Below are positions 10,557 through 21,319 of a stretch of 64,000 nucleotides of DNA, in pieces. Numbering within the stretch: position 1 is the stretch's first letter; every line of letters starts with the position of its first letter. Source of the stretch: Cepaea nemoralis (taxonomy: Eukaryota; Mollusca; Gastropoda; Stylommatophora; Helicidae). The notes under the pieces were generated by a model that worked only from the letters and a program-made list of their open reading frames with translations, was not told where the DNA came from and ran no database searches. Location: positions 695,001 to 759,000 of the forward strand of contig JACEFZ010017451.1 of NCBI GenBank assembly GCA_014155875.1, in the 5' to 3' direction. The position numbers and the translations under genes are program-made.

Positions 10557-10789
10557 AGTGTGTGTCCTATCTAGCATCGGCGTTTTGTCCTCACCTCGTG
10601 GTTCACTGGAATTTGTCTACTTCTCTCCATGAGCTCCACATTGGTGATTCTCTCGCAGCATTCTATTCCCACTATTTCAAACTGGCACCAGTTAGTGAAT
10701 GTTTCCTTTCATTTATTCGTTTCTTCCAGCTTCTGTTAGTGGAGCACAGAAACTCAACCAACTCACTCCGAGCCCTTTAAATACTGAAT

Positions 10790-12050
10790 AGATATTCAGA
10801 CTTGGCTGGGGTTACGATCACATTGGGAGTGTCGGGAGTGGCCAGTTGGCGCTGTCGAAGTGGAAATTCGGCAATTAATTCAGGACTACTCTTGTCCTGA
10901 CGATGTGATTATTTATACCTATGGCTCTGTGTTAAGAAGCAAAAAAGTGCATGGGGATTCATAGCAAAAGCCAAAGGCCAATGGCTAGTAAAGGAGAGCT
11001 TGGCATATGAGACCACGACCTCAAGTCTGAGAATGGTAGTGGAGGCGGTAACATGCAGCTTTCCACTGATTGGAGAACAAACTGTATACGCATTTTGTTG
11101 TGACTGATTCACAAAGCATGCTTACATGAAACTGGCTTACTTTATGCTGAATGGTATGCAACGATTCATAGATCGCAGGTTGTAAGCATTCGCTGAATCT
11201 TTTCTCCAGGACAGTGTTGTGTGGTTAGAAAATAACAGGCAGACAGAGTGGCTGGTGTTGCATCATTAAGAGTGGTTTGATGCATAATAAGGCAGATGTG
11301 TTAACTGCCCTCTGGGAGCATGTGAATAATGCAGAAGAACAGATGGACTATCATGGTCTAGAGCAGTGGTTCTCAACCGGTGGGGAATTCCCCCCCCCCC
11401 CAGGGGGGAATTTTAGGGTTTCCGGGGGGATGGTGGGGGGGGGGGGGGGGGGGGGAATGAAGACCAATTCAAGATCGCGTTAATACAAGAACCGATTACT
11501 TTATATTGTTTTTCCTTCATACTTTACAGTTATGTACGTCTCATCCTTCTAAAATTCATTTTATAAAGTAAGTAGACCCACAAATCAAATTTTATGTGGA
11601 TGTCTAGACTTGTTTTAGTATATGCTACTAAATTTACCTTCCATTTTTGCGTATACTGTGTAGGGGTGGGGAATTTTTAGATAGGAAATATGAAAGGGGG
11701 GAATGACGTTCTGAAAATACGGTGAAGAGGGCCACGGGCCAAATTTTTGATAGAAAAGGGGGGGGGGGGGGGATGACGTTCTGAAAATATGGTGAAGGGG
11801 GGCACGGGCCAAAAAAGGTTGAGAACCACTGGTCTAGAGAGTACAGATGCAAGGCGTGGCCAAGGGGATCTGGTCACATTCATCACTCAGAGGTAAAGCC
11901 AGACGGACATATAAACATATTACAACGGGTACCATTAATATTGGAACTCTCTGCTGGCTGTTGAAGATGGGAACTGAGCGCTTATAGGAATGCGCCGAGT
12001 GCAATGATGTCGGTTCTTGACTCAACTCAACTCAACTCAACTCATCTCAT
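10790..12050 (+). pseudogene. LINE-D RNase H to 3' end, split by a hAT MITE
   Basis: Coding traces run VIIYTYGSV (RNase H first block, D to Y), then KAKGQWLVKESLAYETTTSS (second block), then the C-terminal tail. The tail is broken at 11356 by a MITE and resumes at 11832. The ends read NKADVLTALWEHV before the MITE and LILELSAGC after it. The tail finishes with about five tcaac units at 12016-12045. Stops and frameshifts are frequent. Confidence 0.75.
11364..11831. mobile_element. hAT-type MITE with 8-base target duplication
   Basis: A 468-base element with inverted ends cagtggttctcaacc and ggttgagaaccactg. It is flanked on both sides by gtctagag (11356-11363 and 11832-11839), the 8-base duplication typical of hAT insertion. 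The interior carries long C and G runs (11388-11401, 11434-11455, 11760-11772) and two copies of a gacgttctgaaaatayggtg block. There is no transposase ORF. Confidence 0.93.
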
Positions 12051-12371
12051 CTGAATGCTTGTTCAATGTTGCTTGAATTTTACGAGATGCGGTTAATTAG
12101 TTAGTCAGTTAACACACCATCCTCACTATTATTATATTATTATTAGCCAATGCGTGCTCAGACTCCTCTTCAGTATATACTACAGTGTAGCGACTGACGA
12201 CATCAGTTCTGTGTGGTGGACTGTTCCTTGGCTCGCCGCATGGCGTTCTTGTGTTACTGGATGTTCTTGCAGCCTGGACAAAGTTGAAGAATCACATCCA
12301 TTCCGTGAGTTCATTTACTTATCCAGGAGTCCAAGAGGTCGTTCGTGATGCCAGCCAGTCTCACGGGTTGG
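12051..12371. other. No feature recognised
   Basis: Unique sequence after the LINE-D tail. One 64-codon plus frame (12154-12348) has no recognisable motif. Confidence 0.4.
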
Positions 12372-12745
12372 TTAGTTGAGTGGTTTTGTTGTTGGTTAGT
12401 CAGTCAGTCAGTCAGTCAGTCAGTCAGTCAGTTAGTTAATTAGTTGTTAGTTAGTTAGCTGCCAGCTAGCTGGCTAGATAATTAGTCAGTCAGTCAGTCA
12501 GTCAGTTAGTTATTTTGTTAGTTAGTTAGTTTGCTAGCTGCCGGCTAGTTATTTACTTGGTTAGTGAGTTAATTAATCAGTTAGTTAGTTTGTTAGTGAG
12601 TTTTTTTGTTAGCTGCTAGCTAGTTAGTTAGGTGGTTGGTTGGTTAATTAGTTAGTTAGGTAATTAGTAGATTAGTTAGTTAGTTGGTTAGTTAGTTAGT
12701 CGGTTGGTCAGTCAGTCAGTCAGTCAGTCAGTCAGTCAGTCAGTC

Positions 12746-12777
<32 letters not shown>

Positions 12778-12778
12778 C
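12372..12778. repeat. (GTCA/GTTA)n tetranucleotide array
   Basis: About 400 bases of compound tetranucleotide repeat (gtca, gtta, gcta blocks). Confidence 0.95.
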
Positions 12779-13319
12779 ACATAGCATAGAACTCCAGTCT
12801 AGAAAATGCAACATCCAAAATCAAACCTCGACCGTCATGTCAGAAATCAGATACACAACCACTCTGTAATTTAACACCTATCCATGTTCAGCTATTGTCT
12901 AACTGTCAGCGGCATTAGATTCTCCGAATGCTAGCCTGTTTTTGATATTATACAACCGGTTAAGTTCATTTTACTAAAGACAGAAAATACTTTAGCTTGA
13001 AAACACGGAACAAAAACTTGCACGTTCCCACCACACGACCTCTTCTGAAACATTATGTAAACACACAGAGCATGGAAATGCTCCAGTACACACTGGCGAA
13101 CGCAGACGCACACTCTCAACTCACACAATCCTGTTAGCGATCTCCAGCTACACTCCAAGTGAGGCCGAGCATGCTCGGCTGAGCGTGGAGAAGGCACCTA
13201 GATTTGGTTTCCTGCGTGCATGATTTTGCTCACGTTCGTTCTTGGGGGATTTTGTTTGCTGGGTTTTATTTTCTGGATGGTTAGAACGCTTGGCAATTGA
13301 GTAAATAACTAACTGATTA
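12779..13319. other. No feature recognised
   Basis: Unique-looking sequence. The minus frame at 12931-13197 shows no known motif. Confidence 0.4.
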
Positions 13320-13455
13320 AAAAGCGGTCAACCAGACAACCAACCTACCAACCAACGAACCAACCAACCGACCAACTAACTAACTAACTAACTAGCTAAC
13401 TAACTAGCTAACTAACTAACTAACCTAGCTAGCTAGCTAGCTAACTAACTACCTA
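13320..13455. repeat. (CTAA/CCAA)n tetranucleotide array
   Basis: Compound ctaa/ccaa/ctag repeat ending at the LINE-A 3' tail. Confidence 0.9.
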
Positions 13456-13861
13456 GCTCATCTCATCTCGGCTCATCTTGTTCCTGTTGAATCCTTTCAG
13501 TGTCGAGTGAAGCATAAACAAGCGGGAGAGTGTCCGTTTTGGGGCTTCTAAAATCGAAATTCCTATGGACTCTGCTATTACCTCTGTTCATCGCTGACGT
13601 GGCCGCCTCTTCTACTACATCCATTTTGTCTGTACATCATTACTTCTTGTGGTATACTGTTAGTTGGTAACCTAATTACATGGCCAAACCATTTGACTTG
13701 CTGCCTTCTAATAAAATCTATATCTATAAAACAAAGTGTATGTATATGTATGTATGTAAATATGTATGTCCTTTATTTGTTCGCGAACGGCCAATCCGAT
13801 TGAGATGAAATTTTCTACACGCCTTCCTTTCATTCCAGAGCTGTCAACTGTCATAGTTTTT

Positions 13862-16078
13862 TTTTCTTCTTCCTCCTCCTCCCTCCTCCCCCTCCCAAAA
13901 TACGTACGTAAATATATGATGATGATGATGATGAAAGAATCCCAGAACCAAAACGCTAGGGAAAGGGAAGAAAATGACGTGACTACACAGAATCGTCACA
14001 CGGCAATCATCATCATCAAGTGCCGTGCCGGCTGGCGTAGGCGTTCATGGCTCTCCGTAGATCTCAGTCTTTGGTTTTTTGGATCAACTCTGCTGCTGAT
14101 ATTCCTCCATGCCACGGCAATATCAATAACAATTCATCTTTTTATGTGTAAGGAAGTTATCTACAGTCGTGTAGAAGGGAAGAACTAGACGAGTATGAAT
14201 TCGGAATGGCGAACTCTCTCCTCCTCTCTTCTCCTCCTCCTCCTCCTCCACCCTCCACCTCTTCCTCCTCCCTCTCATCCCTCTCCCTCCTCCTTCTCCC
14301 TCTTCCTTCTCCCTCTTCCTCTCCCCATCCTCCTCCATCCTCCTCCTCCTACTCCCTCCGCCTCCTCCCTCATCTTCCCTCCTCCCTCCTCATCCCTCCT
14401 CCTCCTCCTGCCTCCCTCCTCCTCCTCCTGCCTCCTTCTCCCTCATCATCCTCCCTCCTCCTTCCTTCTTCTCCCTCTTCCCTCTTCCTCCTCCTCCTAC
14501 CTCCTCCCTCCTCTTCCCTCCCCTCCTCCTCCCTTCTCCTCCTCTTCCTCCTCCCTTTCCTTCCTCCTCCTCCTCCCTTCTACCTCCTCCTCCCCTTACC
14601 TCGTTCCTCCTCCCTCCTCCTCTCTTTCCTTCCTCCCCTCCTCTCTTCTCCTTCTCTCCCTCCTTCCTCCTCCTCCTTCCTTCTTCTCCCTCTCCTCCTC
14701 CCTCTTCTCTCCCCTCCTCCCTCCTTCTCCTCCTCCCTCCTTCTCCCTTCTTCTCCTCCTCTCCTCCTCCTCCTACCCTCTTCCTCTTCCCCTCCTCCCT
14801 CTCCCTCCTCCATCTCTCCTCCTCCCTCTTCCTCCCTCTCCCATCCTTCCTCCTCCTTCTTCCTCCTCCTTCCCTTCTCCTCCCTCCGCCTCCCTCTTCC
14901 TCCTCCTCCTCCCTTTTCCTCCTCTCCTCCTCCCTCTTAGCTCCTCCTCCTCTCCACTACTTCCTCCTACCCTCTTCCTCTTCCCCTCCCCCTCCTCCCT
15001 AGCCTCCTCCTCCGTCCATTCCTCCTCCTCCCTTCCTCCTCCTACCCTCCTCCTCCTAATCCCTCCTTCTCCCTCCTCCTCCTTCATTCCTCCCTCCTCT
15101 CCTCCCTCCTCCCCCTCCTCCTTCCTCCTCCTCCCTCTCCTCCTCCTCCCTCCTCCTCCCTTCACATTCCTCCTCCTCCCTCTTCCTCCTCCTCCCTCCT
15201 CCTCCTCATCCCCTCCTTCTCCCTCCTCCTTCTTCTTCCTCCTCCTCCCCCTCCTCCTCACTCCTCCTCTCCCTCCTCCTCCTCCCTCCTCCTCCTCCCT
15301 CCCTCCTCCTTCACTTCCTCCTCCTCCCTTCACATCTTCCCTCCTCCTCCCTCTTCCCTCCTCCCTCCTCCTCATCACTTCTCCTCCTCCTCCTCCTTCT
15401 TCCTCCTCCTCCTCCTCCCTCCTCCATCCTCCTCCTCCCTCTCCGCCTCCTCGCCATCCTCCTCCCTCTACCGCCCTCCAAACACTCCCTCTAACCTCCT
15501 CCTCCTCCCCTCCTCCTCATCAGTCCTCCCCCCCCTCCTCCTCCTTCTTCCTCCTCCTCCCCCTCCTCCTTCCTCCTCCTCCTCTCCGCCTCCTCCTCCT
15601 CCTCCCTCTACCTCCTCCTCCTCCCTCCTCCTCATCACTCCGTCCCCTCCTCCTCCTTCTTCCTTCCTCACTCCCCCTCCTCCTTCCTCCTCCTCCTCCC
15701 TCTCCGCCTCCTCCCTCCTCCTCCCTCTAACCTCCTCCCTCCTCCTCCCTTCACTTCCTCCTCCTCCCTCTCCTCCTCCCTCCTCTCTCCGCCTCCCTCC
15801 TCCTCCCCCTCCCTCTACCTCCTCCCTCTACCTCCTCCCTCCTCCTCCCTTCACATTCCTCCTCCTCCTCCTCCTCCTCCTTCCCCTCCTTCTCCTCCTT
15901 CTCCCTCCTCCTCCCTCTTCCTCCTCCCCTCATCCTCGCCTCCTCCTCCACCCTACTCCTCCCTCCTCCTCCTAATCCCTCCTCCTCCCTCCTATTCCTC
16001 CCTACTCCTCCTGTCTCCTCCCTCCTCCTCCCTCCTCTTTCCTCCTCCACCTCCCTCTTCCTCCTCCCTCCTCCATTT
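13862..16078. repeat. 2.2-kb polypyrimidine (CCT/CTC)n tract
   Basis: Apart from one ordinary-sequence island (about 13895-14215), this is an almost uninterrupted C/T strand, mainly cct and ctc triplets with a few A and G. The 511-codon Ser/Leu/Pro frame (14195-15730) and the mirror Arg/Glu/Gly frames exist only because pyrimidine triplets lack stop codons. The tract could form triplex DNA. Confidence 0.95.
14000..14112 (-). pseudogene. LINE-E 3' scrap inside the Helitron-like element
   Basis: gtgccggctggcgtaggcgt ... gatctcagtctttggttttt ... tggatcaactctgctgctga matches the minus-strand LINE-E 3' coding end seen at 46330-46430, 53295-53380 and (in plus sense) 36040-36110. It encodes the region near IDPxxxxLWRAM. 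Confidence 0.65.
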
Positions 16079-16194
16079 ACCCAAGACAGACAGACAGTCA
16101 GACAGATAGTCGGGAATGGGATCGTATATGACTACTTATATAATTTAAATGAGATGCTCTCCACCATGGGCTGGGCCGGGTCAGACAGACAGAC

Positions 16195-16252
<58 letters not shown>

Positions 16253-16459
16253 TCAGGAACGGGAACTTATATGACTACTTATATGAATTAAATGAGATGC
16301 TCCCCACCAGGAGTTGGGCGATGCCGGGCCGGGTCAGACAGACAGACAGATAGATAGTCGGAACGGGAACTTATATGACTACTTATATGAATTAAATGAG
16401 ATGCTCCCCATCAGGGTCTGGGCGAAGCCGGGCCGGGTCAGACAGACAGACAGACAGAC

Positions 16460-16498
<39 letters not shown>

Positions 16499-16596
16499 TA
16501 GTCGGTAACGGGAACGAGAACTTATATGACTACTTATATGAATTAAATGAGATGCTCCCCACCAGGGTCTGGGCGAAGCCGGGCCGGGTCAGCTAG
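16079..16596 (+). repeat. Four tandem copies of the Helitron 3' end with GACA/GATA runs
   Basis: The block gggaacttatatgactactt, then atgaattaaatgagatgctc, then ggcgaagccgggccgggtca occurs at about 16113-16186, 16256-16335, 16357-16440 and 16505-16592. The copies are separated by gaca/gata runs. Only the last copy ends in ctagT. The first three run from gggtca straight into gacagacag. Confidence 0.9.
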
Positions 16597-17055
16597 TCTG
16601 CTATAAACGTTACTTTAGTCCTGATTTCTTCATTTCTGATTTTCTCTCATTTTGATACATTGAGTATTCTTCTCACGAATCTCATTTCTGATGTTGTGAT
16701 TTTTCTTTTCTCTTTTTCTGTCATTGTCCAGTTTTGGCATTGATAGCATAGAGTTGGTAGGAAGATTGTGTTGTAGAGTGCTTTCTTAATAATTATTGAT
16801 AAGTATTTGTTCTCTTTAGTATAGGCGTCATTTGTCCAATGAGTTGGTTTGCCTTATTGCATCTATTTTCTATCTCGTCTTTAGATTTGCCATTTGATAT
16901 TAGTATACTTCTTAAGTACTCAAAACTCTTTACTTGTTTCAGGGGGTGTTCTTTTATATGAATCTCTGTTGTTATTTCTTCTTTGGTTATAGTCATCACC
17001 TCTGTTTTACTTGTGCTACTGTTCATGTTATGTTCCTGACACACTTCGTTTAGAC

Positions 17056-18210
17056 CAGTGTTTCCCAACGTGGGGCCCACGCCCCACAGGGGGGCAATTC
17101 TATTGTTTAGGGGGGCAATTCGAAAATGGAAGAAATCGGCTGGATATAACAAAACGGGGAGACTTGAGACTGAAGTTAATTAAATTGGAACCTAACATAA
17201 AATCTCTTTGCAGCAAGCATCAAGCGCAATGATCTCACTAAATTTAAATAATTACTAATAATTAAAATAATATAGAAAAATCTTTCATTACAATTATTTT
17301 GTACTTGAATGTCAGTCCTCCATTATATGTTTTGAAAATTTACTTACTGTGTTTGCTCAATAATTTCCTAGTGATTATCGGTCTTTTGGCTAGGATCGGG
17401 TGCATTTGCTGCTCCCCCTCCCCCCAGTAGTGCGCCTGGTCTGGTCGGGGGTCGGGATGATCAAATGAAAACACATCACATACCTTCACCTTAAATGTGG
17501 GCCTGGTGGACCACTGTGGGCAATAGCTCACAGTGAGACTAAGGGTCCACACAAAAAAGGGGGAGGCGGGGGAACCAGCTTGTCCGGGGTAACCGCCAAA
17601 CCCCCCCCCCCCCCCCAAAAAAAAAAATTCACCCGACACACAGGGACGCGGGACCGGGGGGGGGGGGGGGGGTGGCTCTGGCCCCTCTGGGAACCGTCAG
17701 CCCTACTAAAAATAATTCATGTTTCTTTAGTGAACATTTCAATTTTTGAATATTAAAAATGATGCATATGTTAGGGGGAGGGGGGTAGTGGCGTCACTGG
17801 GGTTGGTGTCACCCAGTGCGGTAAACTCTTGGTGTCACCCCTCTAGACTTTCACATGGTCTTCTTCCGAGTGTTCTGTACATATATAATCGCACTATAGT
17901 AATGTTTGTAAAATAAGTCAAAAAGTAATAAGGACATAAGAAAAGAAAACAAATTGAACAATATAACTTCAATACGTCAGGTAAAACATAAATAAAGAAC
18001 TTCGACAAACTCGGACAAAGTTAAATTTTTGTTATTTTGCTATGTTCTGCTTTGTCAAATTTGCAATTTTTTTATTTGGTGTCACCCTTGATGGTGTCAC
18101 CCGGTGCGGCCCGCACCCCCCGCACCCCCCTAGTGACGCCCCTGGACCGTGCATAAGAATTTTAGAAAGGCTTAGGTGGGGCATAGCACAAAAAAGGTTG
18201 GGAAACAGTG
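17056..18210. mobile_element. hAT-like element with 8-base target duplication
   Basis: Inverted ends cagtgtttcccaac and gttgggaaacagtg (one mismatch further out). gtttagac flanks both sides (17048-17055, 18211-18218). The 1155-base body has poly-C/A and poly-G tracts near 17599-17672 and a second, internal MITE. It encodes no transposase. It lies inside LINE-A. Confidence 0.88.
17787..18143. mobile_element. MITE nested in the hAT-like element
   Basis: Ends agtggcgtcactgggg and, inverted, ccaggggcgtcactagggg, with subterminal ggtgtcaccc and gtgcgg motifs at both sides. About 357 bases with no ORF. I could not fix a clean target duplication, so the outer boundary is approximate. Confidence 0.65.
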
Positions 18211-18469
18211 GTTTAGACTATTCATGTGTTCTTGTAATTCTGCTTCTAATTTTCCTATTAGTGCTTGATCCTCCGCAAATAGAGTTATTTAATGGTGTAA
18301 TTTGCTATTGGTTCTTCTTCTGTGTACATTTCGTAATGCGGTATTCTTGCAGTCTCTGTTTGGCTGTTTTTGTATTTTTTTTTAATATATGCTGTTTCTA
18401 TAGGTTATGCGCTTGAGGGAGGATAGGGCAAAACCTTGTCGTATTCCGGATAATATAGTGTAGGGTTCT

Positions 18470-18470
<1 letters not shown>

Positions 18471-18512
<42 letters not shown>

Positions 18513-18560
18513 TGACTGACTGACTAATTAACTAGCTAGCTAGCTAAGTAACTAACAAAC
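18471..18560. repeat. (CTGA)n and (CTAG) microsatellite
   Basis: Tetranucleotide ctga run followed by ctag/ctaa units. The mariner at 18563 is inserted next to it. Confidence 0.9.
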
Positions 18561-18562
18561 TA

Positions 18563-19904
18563 CGAAGGGAATTCAATAAGTAAGTCACAAATGGCTGTAG
18601 AAAAAGTAACTAAATATGATAACAACTTGAAACCAGGTAATTTTCATACATACACTGTCCCTTTATTTCTCAACATAATTTCCACCAACATTGATGCACT
18701 TATCCAATCGTTCTATCAGTCCTCCCAAACCGGTTGCATAGAACTGCGTGCTCTGTTTTCTAAACCACGTTTTCACTTCCCATTCAACTTCGGCGTCATT
18801 CACGAAATGTCTCCCGCCAAGGTGGGTTTTCAGTGGACCAAGAAGGTGAAATCGTGAGGCGCTAAGTCGGGGCTGTAAGGTGAATGTTCCAGAACTTCCC
18901 ACCTTAGTTGGTTAATTTTCTCCTGAGTTAATCGAGCCATATTTCGTCTGGCATTGTCATGAAGAAGCAACAGACCGCTAGACAGCAGTCCTGGACGTTT
19001 TCTTTGAATTACATCATGAAGATCGATAGAACATCACAGTACGATTCAGAATCTACATTGTCACCTTTCTTCTTGAAAATGGTTAAAAACATTCCTTGAC
19101 AATCCCCGAACACTGTCAGCATAACCTTCATTGCTGATGACGTAACCCTGAATTTTTGGACACAGGGCGAAGAAGGGTGTTTCCATTGCTTGGTCAGTGT
19201 TTACTGCACGGTTTGATTCAGGCTGGTAGTGATGCACCCATGATTCGTCCCCAGTAACAACCCTGTTCAGCATGTCTTCTCCTTCATTGTCGTATCGACA
19301 GAGATGATGCAAGGACAGGCCAAATCGGTTCATTTTATGTTCCTCCTTCAATTGTCTGGGTACCCACTTTGAGGACACGTTCTTAAATTGCAATCGATCA
19401 TGCATTATGCTGTATGCTGAACCATGTGAGCACCCTATTGCAGATGCTACAGAATCTATCGTTACTCACCTGTCACCTCTAATCATCTCCTCCACCCGCT
19501 GCAAGGATGCTTCTGTTGCAATCTCAACAGGACGATCAGATCGGATTTCATCAACAATGTTAGAGCGTCCTTGAGAAAATTTTTCTACCCAGCTATGCAC
19601 CGCTTTACGGGACAAAAATTTTTCAGCATAAACAGGACGCATTGCCTCATGAATTTGTTTTGCAGGCAGTCCTTTTACCCACAGAAAACGCACAACAGTA
19701 CGTTGCTCTTTGGTTGTACACTCCGTAAGTACAGTCGCCATTTTGTTTATGCGCTGCGCATGCGCATGAGACATCTAGCGCCACCTGACGAATGGGAATA
19801 TAAAGTGCAATGTTGCTGTCACCTAATGACACCTGTAGAAAACACCAACTACATTTACATGCCATCCCACAGAACTGTGTGACTTACTTATTAACTGCCC
19901 CTTG
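18563..19904 (-). mobile_element. mar-1 mariner, copy 1
   Basis: A 1342-base Tc1/mariner element. The left end cgaagggaattcaataagta and the right end (inverted) caaggggcagttaataagta are imperfect inverted repeats leading into agtcaca. TA flanks both ends (18561-18562, 19905-19906). The transposase is on the minus strand. It lies in a ctaa-type repeat. Confidence 0.92.
18640..19774 (-). pseudogene. mar-1 transposase, copy 1 (dead)
   Basis: N-terminal helix-turn-helix region (19466-19774: MATVLTECTTKEQRTVVRFL, then AVHSWVEKFSQGRSNIVDEI). A TGA at 19466-19468 is followed in frame by VTIDSVASAIGCSHGSAY (second HTH). The catalytic blocks follow: VTGDESWVHHYQPES, then after a frameshift HDNARRN, then SPDLAPHDF, the DD34D mariner triad. 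It ends near NVGGNYVEK. At least one stop and one or more frameshifts inactivate it. Confidence 0.85.
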
Positions 19905-19905
19905 T

Positions 19906-19913
19906 AACTAACT

Positions 19914-19945
<32 letters not shown>

Positions 19946-20065
19946 CTAACTAACCAACTAACTATCTAGCTAACTAACTAATTAATTAATTAACCAACCA
20001 ACTAATCAACTACTAATCAACCAACTAACCCACAAAGTAACCAACAAACTAACCAACTATCTAAC
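19906..20065. repeat. (CTAA/CCAA)n array
   Basis: Compound ctaa/ccaa/attaa tetranucleotide repeat between the mariner and the next unique block. Confidence 0.9.
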
Positions 20066-20702
20066 TGTACTCGGCTCGCGATGATGATGGAATTCCGCCA
20101 GAGGGCGCGGACTGTCTGATTGGTCTGGAACTCTGGGAGTCGTTCTTATCCCGGCATAAAAACACATGCGCAGATAGAACCGGCCTTTTCTGTAGTCCAC
20201 CACACCAAGTGACGAGGCGCCAATGCCTATAGTAAACTTATTTAGTTAGACTCTGAAAGGTTTTACAGTGGAGCGGCTGACTAGTTAGTGTCAGCAGTCC
20301 TGGGTTCATGGTGGGATAGTAAATTGTGTCACAACTCTGTTGTTTATGTCGCGTCTTAAGATTTATGTTGTGTAACTTATGTTTTTGTAGTGTCTTATTG
20401 TTGTATGTGTCAAAGTCCTTTATTGTGTCATTCTACTCAACTACTGTTTGGAGCATCTGTGTTGTGGTATTTGGTGTACCCTGTTGTCTTAAGTTCTGGT
20501 GGCTGAATAGGGGCCACCCTTGGTTGATGTTTGATATATGCAGTTGTCTGTTGTATCTGTTATTGAATGTAGTATTCAATGTGTTTGAACACAAATTGTT
20601 ACCAAGGTTGTAGTAAATGATAAATAAAGAGCTAATTTTGTACTGTGCTTGATTTGTTGTTTAGTCCCTTTTAGTTTTTACAACCACTATTTCTATCACA
20701 GT
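20066..20702 (+). mobile_element. Possible solo LTR
   Basis: Starts actgtactcgg and ends tatcacagt (short inverted actgt/acagt ends), with ctaac on both sides (20061-20065, 20703-20707). It holds a cataaaaa TATA-like box (about 20155) and an AATAAA signal (20623), the layout of an LTR. The ctaac match is weak evidence because the left flank is a ctaa repeat. The alternative is a host 3' UTR. The plus frame at 20326-20613 has no motif. Confidence 0.35.
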
Positions 20703-20707
20703 CTAAC

Positions 20708-21065
20708 ACCTTAATGCATTGTCTGGACCTCAAATATGACAGTTATTGTCTAGAGTTGAGGCCCCTGCCCAAGATCTCGTATATTCTTACCTAATTACTA
20801 TATCTTTTTTGTCAGTTGAGGGCAGTGTGAGGTTCTCTCTCTTTTAGTACTTCTCTTCTTTGGCCCTAACGAAGTCAGAGTTACTCTCTACCTCTTAGCA
20901 CCGTAGCTAAGGAAACATCAGTCTTTCCCTTGTGTCCTTTTCTCACTCGGCTACATAACTAAGTAACTAACAGTACAGCATGGTATGAAAGAAAACAACG
21001 ATATTGCGAATACGACGCTACCATCAACTGACGATCATCGAGACAGAAGTCAGACTTCTGGCAGT
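20708..21065. other. No feature recognised
   Basis: Unique-looking sequence, no motif-bearing frame. Confidence 0.4.
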
Positions 21066-21200
21066 ATATAAGATCTAATCTCATCTTGTTCCACTTGTTC
21101 TTTGCCGGTGTCGAGGTCAAGCATAAACAAAGGGAGACTGACCGTTTATATGCTTCATGTATCATAATTCCTGTGGACTTTGCTATTCCCTCTGTCCATC
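21066..21200 (-). pseudogene. LINE-A 3' scrap
   Basis: The bases tctcatcttgttcc, gtgtcgaggtcaagcataaa and cctgtggactttgctattcc match the minus-strand LINE-A 3' end at 13460-13600 and the inverse of 4270-4380. Only the last tens of codons and the tail remain. Confidence 0.75.
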
Positions 21201-21319
21201 GAGAGATGGGAGATGAAAGGAATCACATCTCCCATCTTCCAGGAGATATGATGAATATAAAGAAGATCTATGTGAATATAGTCGAGAAACCAATGACTTT
21301 GTTTGTTGTTGACTAGCTC

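Larger units (their letters stand above)
13717..16596 (+). mobile_element. Helitron-like non-autonomous element
   Basis: The start is A|tctatatctataaaacaaag. The end is a GC-rich hairpin region (gggcgaagccgggccgggtc) followed by agCTAG|T. This is the Helitron signature: 5' TC, 3' CTRR, insertion between A and T, no target duplication. Its flanks belong to one LINE-A. It encodes no Rep/helicase. It holds a LINE-E scrap, a 2.2-kb pyrimidine tract and four tandem versions of its 3' end. Confidence 0.7.
13446..18470 (-). mobile_element. LINE-A copy (minus) split by two nested elements
   Basis: Three minus-strand pieces join into one LINE-A. 18211-18470 carries GIRQGFALSSL and LFAEDQALIGKLEAELQEHM (the RT palm, with FADD changed to FAED). 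16597-17055 carries KTEVMTITKEE, FEYLRSI and NQLIGQMTPIL. 13446-13716 carries QVKWFGHVIRLPTNS and the tail with gatga repeats. The gaps are a hAT-like element (17056-18210) and a Helitron-like element (13717-16596). Joining the flanks gives sequence collinear with the LINE-A piece at 3666-4390. Confidence 0.8.

Noticed and set aside
12372..12778. Telomere-like repeat
   Set aside because: Units are tetranucleotide gtca/gtta, not the TTAGGG type.
14195..15730. 511-codon Ser/Leu/Pro-rich open frame
   Set aside because: It lies in a polypyrimidine tract. Pyrimidine-only codons include no stop, so several frames stay open on both strands without any selection.
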